Shown: positions 20,388-33,206, numbered from the stretch's first letter. The stretch is DNA of 64,000 nt from Meira nashicola (GCA_001600355.1 BCJU01000001.1:1261178-1325177); one strand, 5' to 3'. The notes: a model not told the origin generated them from the sequence alone. A program made the numbers and translations.

Positions 20388-22424
20388 TTCATCTTAGCTC
20401 ATACTTATATTCTTTCTTTAACAAAAGAGAGATACAGCATTTATCCTACACAATTTTCAGTATTTGTGATGACCAATTGTAGATAATTATCGTTCTGCAT
20501 ACTACATGCGAGATTTTGATCAATATACATACGCAGACTAAGAAAACACTGCTCTGGTGCCCTTTTTCTGCAGTCCTGCAACACGCATGCGCGCATGTGC
20601 ACAAACTGTAAGCAGTAGTATACGCGAATTCATTTTATTGAATTGATGCGCGATTAAAAAGCGTGTTGCTTGTTGGCTTATCTCACCTTCAAATTGCTAG
20701 GCGCGATCAAAGTGAAAGTGCATAAAAAGTGATGGAGTATATTTGCATGTTGCATAATTACACCCTATTTTGATACTCATGCGACTTTTTGAAGGTATAC
20801 TATAAAAAGTAATATGGTTCATGAACCCACACAATTCGAATTAAAGACTACAAAAATCATCTTCTCATTCATAATAGTGGAAAGAAGAGGATATGCTCTC
20901 TGCTCCGCCATCACAACATTTCAGAATGCTATCACCATTATACCATCTTCACTTACAATTTCGTCATAATTTAAGTTTAAGATGTCTTTCAAATGGAGTT
21001 TCGTAAGTCCAATGAATAAAATACTCCACCTTCTATCACAGCGGAAGAAGACGGGGCTTAAGCATGAAGTACATACATACAACGCACATTCTCATATGAC
21101 CTAAAACGATGATGAAGTTCGGACAAACTTGTGTGCAAGAAGCCGTGCGTGCTTTTTATTTTTGCTTGGGCCGCTACCTAGTGCGGATGGAAATATGAAT
21201 AGGCGCTACCCTCAAAATCTCCCTGCTATTTTCTTTGGGCGCGCCAACGCACGCTAAATCGAATCAAAGATCGGCGTGATACAACCCGACCGAAGAAGAA
21301 AAATATTTAGGCAGTCAGAAAAGATGCGCGCACCTGCGCTGTGCATAAATACATATTCTAGGTAACGAATCTCCCCCGCAGAGATATAATATACTCCGGA
21401 CACGCTTGGCTTTCTAAACATTTATTATACGTTTTATACATGTTTGATTGAAAGATGGTGTGAAAAATATCTTATGACATGTGACACCTGAAGAAGCCGT
21501 ATATGGTAGATGACCATCTTTGCGGATTGAATTGATTGTCAACATTTATCGGTGTGTGTATCTTTGGATTGGATGACGTTTGGAGTATGAACGCCTCACG
21601 CGCAGCCCACTCTGGTACATTCTTCCATACATCAATCTAGGCAAATCCCCTGCTTCTACTGAATATTCTCATGTAGAAGAACCCTACAACACGTACCTGC
21701 TTAAAACATATCTGGCCTTTGTTGGTTTTATTTTATTTTATTTTTTATTGCCGATGTGCTTTTTGGCTAATGATAATCGTTTGACAAGTGCGCCGCATAT
21801 CTACTTGAATTTCGCCCAAAAAGGCTGCATATTGATTTGGGTTTAGGCATTTTTCCACCGCGTCGTCCCTCTTTACCCACTAGTGCCGATGACAAGTACA
21901 GTGCGTGTAAGAAATAATAATAATAAAAGGTCTTGGAAGCCTTCCACTCATTTTCTCATTTTTTAAACTGTTTTCAAGTTCAGATTAGAATACAGAAGGA
22001 AGCATGCATGAACACTCAAAAAATCCAAAGACGGGAGCGAAAAAGCGATTTCTTGGTTAATGGCCGCGCCCTCACTCTCTCGGATGATGGCTTGGCTGTA
22101 CAAAAAGATGTACATACGCATAAGCACAAAAACGGACGTACGTACGTATTATACATACAACGTGTAATCCTTTTTTAATTTTTGCAGAATGGAAGCCGTA
22201 CATGGACACAACCCCTCTCCGACCGATAAATGATTGCCCCGCTGAGAGAGAGAGAGATTGAGATTGAAAGAATTTTCTCGTGGAAAGGTTTGCATTACCT
22301 TTCTTTATCACCACGACTATCTCACAAGCTTTGATCGATTTGAGCTCTCATCAGCAAACGTTGATCCGCCTAATCTTCTCATATACGCGGCAACTTATCA
22401 GCATACGTTGTGGGGTAGGGCACG
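20388..22424. other. Long intergenic region upstream of INO80
   Basis: About 2 kb with no secure gene. A TATAAAA at 20801 lies 92 bases ahead of an ATG at 20893 that could start a short, basic, possibly spliced frame (see findings). A 12-bp perfect palindrome sits at 20586-20597. The plus-strand frame at 21580-21846 starts with TTG and shows nothing familiar. A short alternating ACGT run occurs near 22136-22147 and a GA run near 22242-22255. The right end is the INO80 promoter. Confidence 0.35.
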
Positions 22425-25400
22425 ATGAGTGATAGGCATTACTACGATCCAAGGGATCATCGTCGTCCGCAGAATGGAAGTGCGCCATACGAATCGCCCC
22501 ATTCATCTTATCGAACGCCATCCGACCAATACAGATCATCCTCTCACGCTTCTTCACAACGATGGCAAGATGATCAAAGAGCTCCCCCGCCCTTGCCTGC
22601 TCTTAGCGCTGGAGGAGGTGTGAATAGAAGTACTGGTAGCAGCAGTAGCGGTGGAAGAATGTTGGAAAGCATGCATTATCATCCTTCTAGCCATTCTCGA
22701 TATGCTTCACCTCCTCCGCCTCCATCGGAAAGTTATCATCATCGTCAATCTCCACAACAAATTCGAACACATCAACGTGCTCAATATGCAGATTATCGTG
22801 ATGCACCTCAATACAGTTCAAATACACATCAAATAAGTGGAGATCGATATAGTCATTATGAAGATCACGGTTATGAGCGTGATTCTCGTCAAAGTCACAG
22901 AGGTGCTGCATACGAAGAAATTCCAACACGTTATACAGCAGATCCTCGTAACAGCACCAACAGTAGTCAATCGTATCAACAATCTCATACTCCTTCATCA
23001 CAACATGCTTCCGTTCAGAGACAAACGCTTTCTCCGATTCCAACACATCATTCACCTCATTATTCATCTCGATCCCATATCCAATCATCCCCTCATTCAC
23101 GCTACGATACTGTTCAAAATAGACAAAATCGACCTCAATACGACATGACAGGAGATCGTATAGCTTACAATCAACAATTTGAGCAAGATCGAACGGTGAG
23201 TAGACTTTTATTTTGACTTTTAAGATACACCTCCACTGCTTTTCCACATCGAAAGACCAAAAAAATGATCTTTAAAGGATGCATACAATCAACATGCTAT
23301 CCGAAACCTCATCCTCTCACGCTCTCTCCTTTGATGATTGAACTTTTGCAATTCCATCCTTGAAATGGTGTACTCGTGCTCCATATTACTGCCGCCGCCG
23401 CCTTTTCTGGAGAGTGGATTCTTGATCGGATTCGTTCGCAGTTTCTTGAATTGCGCGCGCACACGCGTAAATGAGAATGATGCTAAAGACAATGCATCTT
23501 CAAATGCACGAACCCTCCTCTCTTACGGGCTGAGCGTTTTTTTTTTGTCAAAGGAAAAAGAAAAAAGGGCTTATCAAACGAATAGAGGAGGGATGATTGC
23601 TGGCAAGTCCATTTCCGAGGGGAGAAGTTGAATAAGCGCTGCGCTTAGAAGAAGAAATATGCTGGGATAGCTCCATCGCAAACATCATACTTTTTTTGCA
23701 TATTGAAAAAGTCAAACACGTATTCGGCTTTCCCTTCTCGAAGGCGCATAAAAAGCCCGCTCTATTCCTTCATTGCTTTTTTGCGCAATATTTCGTTCCT
23801 ATCCTTCATCATCTTGCCACATCTCTGCGTGCCGTACGCAAGCGATGTCTGTCATCGGCTCTCTCAATCATTAATCACCGTCCTATTCAGAGCAAAGACT
23901 GACATTCCTCTTTTTTATAATCTACAGTGGTCTTCTTACCCCACTCAGTCAGAGCCTTCACAGGTACAGCGTTCATCGCATCATTCTCAACCAACTTCAG
24001 CTTCGCGGCCTCAATATCTCTCACCTGATCCTGAATCGCCACCACCTCGTACGTCAGCTGTGCATGCAGAAGAATTAGAAGAAAAGATGCCTGTGTCAGC
24101 TGCGCCTAGTAAACCTGCGATGAGCATTTCATCTCTTCTTGGCTCAAGTCGTGATGAACCAGAACGATCGAATTCTTCTCGAAATTCTCGTGGATCACAA
24201 GTGGGCACTCCACAATCGGTTCATGCAAATGCATATTCACCACCACCACCACCTCCTCAATCGGAAGACGAAAGGGCTGCTCATTCATCACGTCATGGAA
24301 GAAGGGAAAGTCTGGACAAACGTCGCAATGGAGAAACTTCTTTTCGTTCAAGAATGTATTCAGATTCTCCTTCGCCTAATGGACAAGAACGCAATGCATC
24401 AACTTCTCCTATTGATTCAAAACGAACAGGTGTTAGCACAATCTCCAACTTGCTCGACAATGGCAGAAGCACACGCATGAGCACAAGACGTTCCTCTCTC
24501 AGAGGGCAGCACGCCGATGCGGCTACAGAAGAGGATCAAAAGCAGAGTCATTCGCCTGTTGCAAATGGACACAGAAAAGGTGGTGATGCAGATGCAGACG
24601 ATGCAATCTTGTCTACGTTGACATCGGATATGTCTCCGCCATTACATCCCTCACGCATAAAGGAGAACGGCGTGAGTGATATGACCGACGATAGTTTCGA
24701 ATTCCCAAAACGTCGTGGCAGTCAACGTATCAAACACCATCAACAAGTTGCGCTCGATAAAGCTAAAGAACGAGCAGCCATTCGAAAAGCAGAAGTGGAT
24801 TGGAACAGCGACATTGAATCAGAGGAAAACCGACCGTATTGGACAGGAGAGATTGAGATATACGCCTCCCAGTGGGCTGATCGATTGGCATGCATCGAAG
24901 AATCATACGAGACAGCCTTGCTCGAAAAGGAGAAACAGGTTGGAAAACGATTGAGTCGTGGTTATCGAACACGATATGAGCCTGTTCTTGCACGTGTCAA
25001 AGCTCGTGAAGAACATGAACGTCGTCAACGTGAACTTCGACAAGAGAAACGTAGAGACTTTTCACGCAAGCAAAGAGAACGTGAAGTGGAACTTGAATTA
25101 TTAGGAACGTTGGATGATGGAGATCATCGCAGTAAAGCCCTCCGACAAAAAGGAAAATCAGGTCGTTATTCTGGCTTCCGTGCTTTGGCCGATGAAGAAG
25201 AGGATGATTTATTGAATGAATTGTTAGGCTCAAGCGATGAGGATATGTCGTACAGCAAAATGAGCAAAAAGCGTCGATACGATCATAGTTTCTCACAAGC
25301 GGCGGAAGATTTGGAGAGTATGTTGGATTCACGAGCTTCTTCTCCTGTCTCGGCAATTGCTGAAGATGTTTCACTTCAACCTGGTGGACCGATGACCGAA

Positions 25401-28400
25401 CGCAGAGAGAATGCCTTGATCGATGCTCACAAAAAGATTTGGACAAGTATTGCTCGCAGAGATATACCAAAGGTTTATCGTATCGTACAAGCTGGTGCTA
25501 CCAACAAGGCGATGTATTGGCGCAGATTGTCGGGCGTTGTTGCCCGTGAGGCCAAACGCGGTGCATCTCGCGGTAACAAGACTGCCAAAGATCAACAACA
25601 AAGAGCACGCAAGGTGATGCGTGAAATGTTGGTATACTGGCGTAAGAATGAAAAGGAAGAACGTGAATTACGCAAGAAAGCTGAAAAGGAGGCACTAGAA
25701 AAAGCAAAGAAGGAAGAAGAAATGCGTGAAGCCAAACGACAAGCTCGTAAACTGAACTTCTTGATTACGCAAACTGAATTATACTCTCACTTTGTTGGGA
25801 ATAAACTCAAAACGAGCGAAGCAGAAGAATCCGAAGAGACGAGTGGCGGAAGTAAAGCTATTTCTTCCACACCTGCACCAGGTGCTGATCCAACTGTACC
25901 ACCGATTACGGGCGATAATGCTGCTGAATTGGCCGATGCAGAAGCTCGCTTAGCTGAATTGAAAGATCTTGACTTCGATGATGAAGACGAAGCAAATCTA
26001 CGAGCACATGCACGCAAAAATGCTGAAGAAGCCGTTGCTGCTGCCAAAGCAAAGGCCACTGCGTTCGATCAAAGAGCTGCTGAAGAGCGTAAGAAGCTCG
26101 CAGAAGAGCAAGGCGAAGGAAGACGGATCGATGAAAAGGATTTGGGAAAAGCATTCGATCAGGACGATCTCAATTTCCTCAATCCTTCTTCGATGGGACA
26201 AATGGATTTGAAACAACCAAAGATGTTAACTTGCCAATTGAAAGAGTATCAATTGAAGGGTTTGAATTGGTTGGCAAACTTGTACGAACAGGGTATCAAT
26301 GGTATTTTAGCCGACGAGATGGGTCTTGGTAAAACTGTGCAGAGTATCTCTTTGATGGCTTATTTGGCTGAAGTGCACGATATTTGGGGCCCTTTCTTGG
26401 TGATTGCACCCGCATCTACACTTCACAATTGGCAACAAGAAATTACAAGATTTGTTCCAAATCTCAAAGCTTTGCCTTATTGGGGTAATGTGAAGGATCG
26501 TACAGTTTTGCGTAAATTCTGGAACCGTAAACAAGTTTCTTATCATCGTGATGCACCATTTCATGTATTGATCACAAGTTATCAATTGGTGGTGTCGGAT
26601 GAGAAATACTTTCAGAGAGTAAAGTGGCAGTACATGGTCTTGGATGAAGCACAAGCAATTAAATCGAGCAGCAGTAATCGTTGGAAGACTTTGCTAGGTT
26701 TCGATTGTCGTAATAGATTATTATTGACCGGTACGCCTGTTCAAAATTCTATGCAAGAATTGTGGGCTTTATTGCATTTCATTATGCCGAGTTTATTTGA
26801 TTCTCACGATGAATTTAGCGAATGGTTCTCAAAGGATATTGAAAGTCATGCAGAGAACAAGGGTACTCTCAATGAGCATCAATTACGTCGATTGCATATG
26901 ATCTTGAAGCCATTCATGCTTCGTCGTATCAAGAAGAATGTTCAAAATGAATTGGGCGACAAGATTGAGATTGATGTGTTTTGCGATATGTCTGCCCGTC
27001 AACGATATTTGTATAGGAATCTGCGTTCTCGCGTTTCGATTGCAGAATTGATGGACAAGGCGCAATCAAATGATGATGCCGGATTAAAGAGTTTAATGAA
27101 CTTGGTCATGCAATTCCGTAAAGTTGTAGGACATCCCGAATTGTTTGAAAGAGCAGATGTGGAAGCTCCTCTCGCTTTCACTCAATTTGCTCAATCTGGT
27201 TCTTTGGCACGCGAAGGTGATTTGCTCAGCTGCGGAGATTCGACAAGAAGTTTCATCCAGTATGAAATACCGAAACTCGTTTGTCGCCAAGGTGGCTTGC
27301 TCAATGTTCCTGGACCACATTCTCGTGCTGGTTTTGACACTCATTATTTGGGTAATTTGATGAACGTATACAGGGCAGCAAACATTCACCAGTCATCAAA
27401 CTTTAGCTTCCTTCCATTGCTCAATTTGACTGCTTCGGATGTCGAAAAGTCAGTTCATGGTAATTCTTCTTCACGTATCATGAAGGAAATGGTCGAAGAA
27501 GCGGAGAAGCATTCCCGCTCCCCTTATCTGTACGATGATGATTTCGCTGCGAGTAGCGTGCGAGCGTTTGGAGATCTGGCGAAACCGATCCCAACAAATT
27601 CAGGAGTTGCACCGTCCATGTTGGTTCCGCTTGATGGGGTAGCTGAAGAGTACAACAAATCCTCTTTCTTGTCAAGTAGAGATGCAAGACCGCTCATCAC
27701 TCCAGTCGTTGCGCCACCACCAAAACTGATCTGCAGCGATGGACCGTTGACACAAATCCAAGAAGGAATGGCACACGATGACGATGTTTCAACTTTGTTA
27801 TACGGGCTGACACCTAGTGAGCGGGAGTCCGAATCAGCTCTCCGAGAAACGCAAGAACGCCTTCCATCCCTTCCACCAAATGGATTGCTTGCTCAATCGG
27901 GAGATCATCAATTACCCGGAAGTGAAATGCGAGTTCCACAAATGGATAAACTCATTACTGATTCTAGCAAGATGGCCAAATTGGATGAACTTTTGCGGGA
28001 GCTCAAAGCGGGTGGTCATCGTGTTTTGATTTACTTCCAAATGACACGTATGATGGATCTAATGGAAGAATATTTGATCTACAGACAGCACAAATATTTA
28101 CGATTGGATGGAAGTACACGTATTGACGAAAGAAGAGATGCAGTGACAGATTGGCAAACCAGACCTGAGCTATTTGTGTTCTTATTGAGTACTCGCGCTG
28201 GTGGTTTAGGTATCAATTTGACTGCAGCCGATACTGTGATATTTTATGATCACGATTGGAATCCGTCAAACGATCAACAAGCGATGGATCGTGCACATCG
28301 TCTTGGTCAAACGAAACAAGTGACTATCTATCGACTCATCACAAAGAATACGATTGATGAGCGTATTGTCAGATTGGCAAGAAACAAAAAAGAAGTTCAA

Positions 28401-28946
28401 GATATTGTTGTGGGTAATAAAGCTTACAGCGAACAAGGAATGGCTAAGCCACAAGAGATTGTCAATTTGTTATTAGATGATGATCAAATGGCTGAGACTA
28501 TGTTGCGACGAAAGCAAGAAGATGAAAGATTGCAAACTGAAGGTAAAGCTGCACAAATGAAGAGCAATGTGGCCAAACGAAAAGCTAAAGCTGAAGCAGC
28601 TGCAGTTGCAAGTCCTCAAATTCAAGGTCAAGCAAATTGGGCGTTTGATGAAGATGAAGATGACTTTTTTGGTGCCAAAGTTCCATCACGTAATAAGATC
28701 ACCGAGATTAGTGGGGCAGATACGCCCTTACAGGATGGAAGGAGTACACCTAAGAATGCAAATGGCGGTGCATCTAGTGTAAAGAAAGAGAAGAAGAAGC
28801 CTGGTCCAAAGAAAGCAAAGACTACCAACGGAGAAGGAACTCCTTCTAAGAAAAAGGGTAGGAAAAGTACTTTGGCTGGACAAGATGATGGATTCGGAGA
28901 TCCAGAAGGTATGAATATAGACGAAATGATGGAAGAAGTTATGTAG
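22425..28946 (+). CDS. INO80: INO80 chromatin-remodelling ATPase
   Basis: Catalytic Swi2/Snf2 ATPase of the INO80 complex, which slides nucleosomes and handles H2A.Z in the nucleus. Exon 1 is 22425-23195 (257 codons, Pro/Ser/His/Gln-rich). Exon 2 is 23928-28946. The 732-nt intron (GTGAG donor, ctgac branch-like site, TCTACAG acceptor) falls between codons. Total 1929 aa. DBINO spans about 755-885 (TSIARRDIPKVYRIVQ to FLITQTELYSHF). Helicase lobe 1 begins about 1026, with DEMGLGKT near 1051 and DEAQ near 1161. An INO80-type insertion of roughly 300 residues separates lobe 2, which starts about 1606 and contains DGSTRIDERRDAV and DRAHRLGQTKQV. The tail is basic with KKPGPKK, an AT-hook-like motif. 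The open frame of exon 2 extends 75 codons upstream into the intron but has no ATG there. Confidence 0.95.
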
Positions 28947-29277
28947 AGTTGGGTACACTATATTTTGTGAATAATCCTGTTCCGAACAACAAACACACAC
29001 ACTTGTATTTTTGCACAACATATTCTCACACCAATACATCTTTACAGAATGTCATTCATTGAGCTAGATTTGTGGTCAGTAAGTGAGTAGACCAGACTAT
29101 AGAGAGAATTGCATGTTTGAGGTGACGCGGGAAGGCAGACTTATTTGCGTATATAATCACAAAAGTTGCAGGCGCGTGTGCGATTGCGTTTATGACACAT
29201 TAATTTTTGAATGCAAGATTTTCTTCTCCACTCGATCAACTTCTTTTCCGACCAAAAATAAGATATACTATAACAAT
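28947..29277. other. Intergenic region between INO80 and TOM5
   Basis: 331 bases that must contain the INO80 3' untranslated region and the TOM5 promoter. Nothing else is visible. Confidence 0.4.
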
Positions 29278-29516
29278 ATGTACGGCGGAGGAGCACCATC
29301 AGCAGCAGATGCTGCCAAACAAAAGATTGCAGCTCAGCAAACGATGAAGAATTTCGCTGTAAGCGTTGCAACTCTGTATTCAAGTGAGTATACGAGGAAG
29401 CAGGGATGATTGGTGGTTATTTGATGATTGTATACTTATAAAGACATTGTTCTTTTTTTCTTTTTATTTCAACAGTTCCATTCCTATTGGATTACGTTTC
29501 TCGATTCTTCAAGTAA
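29278..29516 (+). CDS. TOM5: Tom5-like mitochondrial import receptor subunit
   Basis: Tiny tail-anchored subunit of the outer-membrane TOM complex. Exon 1 is 29278-29383, exon 2 is 29476-29516; the intron (92 nt) runs from GTGAGT to AACAG. The product is 48 aa. It opens MYGGGAPSAADAAKQK, has a Gln/Ala-rich helix, then a single membrane segment ending IPFLLDYVSRFFK. Filamentous-fungal Tom5 has the same build: MFGG-type start, about 50 residues, one transmembrane helix containing a Pro-Phe pair, and a short basic end. Such short proteins limit certainty, but start, length, hydrophobicity and the splice sites all agree. Confidence 0.7.
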
Positions 29517-29754
29517 ATGTTGCCAAAGATACAAACAATTACTGGAATCGCAGGTTTGGCGCGGATTGGATTGGGATGGGAAGTCTGAACAAGTGAAAAT
29601 GTGCAATTCATCCTATTCATGAACGCTCGTATTTTGTTGTATGATACATAATGTGTGATGGATGAATTACCTTATCAATGACCTGTTGATGTTTGAGAAT
29701 AAAAGTAGTCTTGATTGTTAGTCCAAATCCTGTCTTTTTCTTACATTGCATTTC

Positions 29755-30159
29755 TTACGTACGTCTTCCTCCCGTCCAAGGAGAACCTTTTGCTGGTGTA
29801 GATGATCCACTTGATGCTCCACTAGCTGGCTTTAATGGAATGGATGCTGCGTTAGAGGCCGGATTGGATGGCGGGTTGACTGCTTTTTCCTTGAAGATTT
29901 GTGGTCGTTCTGTCGAGGTTGCGAGGGGGAGGAACAAAATATTGACATCTTATTGTTAGCAGATGTCGCCAGCTTATTCATTATCTTAAACACAAATCAT
30001 ACCTGGTTGTGGAATAGAATTATTCTGACTTGCAGTTTCTACTGTTTTCCATCTTGAAGCCAAAAATGCAACCGCATCTGTTGAGCCGGCAACAGAAATA
30101 TTCCCTCTTCCTTTCACATCATCTTGAAGAGATTTTGGAGCAGAGGTAGTCGCAGACAT
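29755..30159 (-). CDS. Small hypothetical protein (103 aa)
   Basis: Spliced gene: exon 1 is 30159-30003, exon 2 is 29909-29755. The 93-nt intron (GTATGA to GACAG) splits a Glu codon. The 103-aa product has an ordered-looking first half (GRGNISVAGSTDAVAFLASR, then WKTVETASQ) and a disordered Pro/Ser/Ala-rich second half ending PWTGGRRT. There is no signal peptide, membrane segment or Cys. The consistent frame through the splice and the divergent placement beside RSM22 support a real gene. I do not recognise the family. Confidence 0.6.
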
Positions 30160-30453
30160 TGTCGCTAATTCTTTCTGCTACCGATAAAAGCGTTGTTGAA
30201 TGGCGTACCTAAAGGTTTCCTATTCGATCTTGTCTTACCTTTGTTGTGAGAGTTGATTGACGCGCAATAGACTATAGCTGGCTCATTGGAACAGGGAATC
30301 GGAAATGCAACCAAAACGGCTTAATAATGTCCCCGAGAAGATTCGCGGCAGGTCTAAATAATTTTTATTTTTTTGAGAAAAAATAAGCTAATGTATGCAT
30401 ACATCAACAATCATTCATTCTCAACCTGCTACGTAGTGGTGATAAAATTCAAG
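30160..30453. promoter_or_regulatory. Divergent promoter region of the 103-aa gene and RSM22
   Basis: 294 bases between the chosen start codons. An ATG at 30391, in frame with RSM22, lies inside it but in poor start context. Confidence 0.35.
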
Positions 30454-33132
30454 ATGGCGGTAATTCGAAGAATTTTGGATTCATCAAAAGGACAGAATGC
30501 GAGGTTACAAGGAGCAGCAGACGCTTCTGCAAGGAATTCAAAGCGCAGGCCAAGAGCTTCACCATTAAGAAATCCCAACTTATTGACACGAGAAGATGGG
30601 AAGGAATGGCGCAAAGAATATTCAGATGAAATGACCCGATTGAAAGGGAAAGAAAAAGCACGCCAAGAAGAGGAAGCCATAGAAGAGATCTACGAAGAGG
30701 AAGAGTATTCCAACTTGAGTTCTCGCAAACAGAGATTAAGTAGAGCAGCCCGATTCGGTTTTTTGTCAAGCAAAGCTCCGATCATGTTACCTAATGCTTG
30801 GAATGCAATCGTGGTCGATTCTTTGGATGATATCGATAAGACAAGGTTGAAGAAGGAACACATTCTCAAAAAGCATCGAAATGCAAAGAATCAACCTCTA
30901 CAACCTTTGCAAAGCTCTATCTTACGTCTTACAACTTCTTCGCCTCAGAGACATGCTGCTGTTCGTTCTGTCTTGCGTCAAATACGAGCAAGATTAGGTC
31001 CGGATGAAGAAGACTTTGGGTCACACACTTTATCAGGACAGTGGTCACCATCAAGGATAGTGGAATATGGTTGTGGAACAGGAGAAGGTTTATGGGCTTC
31101 AGCATCTGTATTTCGGGATAGTTTGCCAGAGGGTGAAGAACGGCTTACGTATGAAGGATATGATAGTCATGTACCTTATTTACGTGCTGCAGCAGATATG
31201 ATTACCTCGGCCAAGGAACGTGCTGCTCCAATTTTGATGAATGAGATAAAACAAGATGCACATGAAGACGAATTTGCAGAATTGGCAAAGATGAATATCT
31301 CCTTGAGGACAAGTCCCACTTCCAGTAACATCACTGCAGCGTTTGCAGAAAGCCAAGATCCTTCTCAGCCTGCAATAGAGCCAACGGAAGGTGACGGTAC
31401 GCTTGTGCTCTGCAATCATGCGCTGTCCAATCTGCGTAGCGATTCTTCACGTAATGCTTTCGTCAAATCTTTATGGTCCAAGCATCCGTCTGCGGAAGTG
31501 CTTGCGTTCGTTGAGAATGGTGATGAGCGTGGTTTTGCTTGTATTGCAAGTGCTCGTGAAGAGTTATTAGGGATTGGAAAGCGATATGAGATTGTTGAAA
31601 AGCAACCGGATATGAAAATCGGCCACCAAACCTTTTACGCCGAAGATGCGGAGAATAAAAGTGTTGAAAAACAGCAGCACGATCATCAAGAATGCCACGT
31701 TGTTGCACCTTGTCCACATGATAAACCTTGTCCCTTACTGCACGATTTCGAATTGAGTGAATCATTTGGTGAAAAGATTGGCAAATCTACTCGTGCTTCT
31801 TCACCTTTGTTTCATGGAGCATCGCATGGTATGAACATCTGTGCAACTTCAACAAGGGTACACAATCCAGAATATGCAAGGAAGACAAGACAGACCAGGT
31901 CAAATGCTGAGAATGTACATCATTGTTATCTCATCATTCGAAAGGGACCGAGACCAACTTTCAATGATCGGAAGCAATTCAATACTGATGACGTACGGGA
32001 AGCATTGGCAGCTCGAGAAGAATTGCAAAGAAGAGCGGATAAGTCAAAAATTGGAATTTTAGAGGCTCTTCGATCTGGTTCATCTACCGCAAAAGCAGAA
32101 ATTCCCGTTGCGGAAGAAGTTGGCCCTGTTTCATCTTCTACATTGACCGAATTAGGGACAGAGATAGAAGAAGGAGATAGTCAAGCAAGAGAAGAACTTT
32201 TACGAATTTTGCCTCAGATTCTACAAAATCAAGCAGGCAACACAATGGAAGATATCCCAGAAGCATTGCAGATGGCACATAATGTACTAGAACAAAGTGC
32301 TCAGTTCGCTGAACAAGCAGAAGAGACTGATGAACAAGATGCAGAATCTGAAAGTCTAGAATTAGCAAGTGCTATGTTGGAGCAGCAGCGGGAGTTGGCA
32401 GACACACAAGAGCCAGAGAATATATCTGATTGTTTAGAACAAAAGGATATAGAAAGTATGAGAGTTGATGCGTATAGCTGGCCTAGATTGATTATCCCGC
32501 CTATCAAACGTAGCGGACATACGATCGTTGATGCATGCACAGCACAAGGCTCCATTGATCGATTCGTATTACCGAAATCGCTTGGTAAACAGACGTATCA
32601 AGATGCACGTAAAGTGAGACAAGGTGATTTGTTACCTTATGCACCGATCGAAGAGAAGCCAATATTGTGGGAAGAGTTGGATATAGAAAACGAAGAAGAA
32701 AGCGTAGAAGGACTCTTGCAAGACGAATCACCTGTCGCAATGATAGAAATTCAAAAGATCAAAACGGTTATGAGACGGGTTCCCGCAGCGTTGGAATCGC
32801 AACGAAATACCATGAAACCCAGTGCAAAGATTAAATCATCTTCTAAAAGATCAGGTGATGGAAAAGCTTTTATTAATTGGCCAACTTCTAGTGCTTTAGC
32901 AATCGGACCTGATTTGGTAGCAAATGGTGATATGAAAGAATCCAATGAAACCATTCTCACCTCTTCATCATCTTCCCGAAGAAAACATTATAAGGAAGGA
33001 GGGGAAAGAGCTTTGGAGCAATTGGAACAATCACCGTCATATAGCAAGAGGAATAGCCGAAAGACCTCTTTGGCCGACTTTGATAAAGAAGTTCGAGATG
33101 CATGGACGGAAGATGATGCTCATTCTCTTTAA
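30454..33132 (+). CDS. RSM22: Mitochondrial ribosome assembly protein Rsm22 (METTL17-like)
   Basis: Methyltransferase-like factor needed for assembly of the mitochondrial small ribosomal subunit. I start at the ATG at 30454 (892 aa), which has an A at -3 and G at +4. The frame extends upstream to another ATG at 30391, in weaker context. The N-terminus is Arg/Lys-rich with no early acidic residue, as for matrix import. Residues about 205-340 carry the SAM-binding fold (RIVEYGCGTGEGLWA). Around 420-500 are the family's cysteines and end block: VAPCPHDKPCPL, NICATS, then HHCYLIIRKGPRP. In METTL17/Rsm22 four such cysteines hold an Fe-S cluster; the four here fit. A long acidic C-terminal extension (Glu/Gln-rich) makes it larger than yeast Rsm22. 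Confidence 0.88.
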   Translation: MAVIRRILDSSKGQNARLQGAADASARNSKRRPRASPLRNPNLLTREDGKEWRKEYSDEMTRLKGKEKARQEEEAIEEIYEEEEYSNLSSRKQRLSRAARFGFLSSKAPIMLPNAWNAIVVDSLDDIDKTRLKKEHILKKHRNAKNQPLQPLQSSILRLTTSSPQRHAAVRSVLRQIRARLGPDEEDFGSHTLSGQWSPSRIVEYGCGTGEGLWASASVFRDSLPEGEERLTYEGYDSHVPYLRAAADMITSAKERAAPILMNEIKQDAHEDEFAELAKMNISLRTSPTSSNITAAFAESQDPSQPAIEPTEGDGTLVLCNHALSNLRSDSSRNAFVKSLWSKHPSAEVLAFVENGDERGFACIASAREELLGIGKRYEIVEKQPDMKIGHQTFYAEDAENKSVEKQQHDHQECHVVAPCPHDKPCPLLHDFELSESFGEKIGKSTRASSPLFHGASHGMNICATSTRVHNPEYARKTRQTRSNAENVHHCYLIIRKGPRPTFNDRKQFNTDDVREALAAREELQRRADKSKIGILEALRSGSSTAKAEIPVAEEVGPVSSSTLTELGTEIEEGDSQAREELLRILPQILQNQAGNTMEDIPEALQMAHNVLEQSAQFAEQAEETDEQDAESESLELASAMLEQQRELADTQEPENISDCLEQKDIESMRVDAYSWPRLIIPPIKRSGHTIVDACTAQGSIDRFVLPKSLGKQTYQDARKVRQGDLLPYAPIEEKPILWEELDIENEEESVEGLLQDESPVAMIEIQKIKTVMRRVPAALESQRNTMKPSAKIKSSSKRSGDGKAFINWPTSSALAIGPDLVANGDMKESNETILTSSSSSRRKHYKEGGERALEQLEQSPSYSKRNSRKTSLADFDKEVRDAWTEDDAHSL

Positions 33133-33206
33133 AGTTGTACTTATAAATATGCAATTCATTTGATGTGTAACTTTTGGGTATATTGACAAGTGAGTGAATT
33201 TGACTA

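Noticed and set aside
20586..20597. 12-bp self-complementary word catgcgcgcatg
   Set aside because: Alternating purine-pyrimidine runs of this kind recur across the intergenic DNA, and it is not near a called start.
21580..21846. 88-codon plus-strand frame with a hydrophobic segment
   Set aside because: It starts with TTG and has no ATG near its beginning; composition is that of AT-rich intergenic DNA.
23703..23927. 75-codon N-terminal extension of the second INO80 exon as a separate start
   Set aside because: No ATG lies in this extension, and a strong acceptor at 23927 joins exon 1 in the correct phase.
30373..30453. Longer N-terminus for RSM22
   Set aside because: The frame begins at TTG and its first ATG (30391) has poor context; the ATG at 30454 has a strong context and a presequence-like start. 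The longer form is not excluded.
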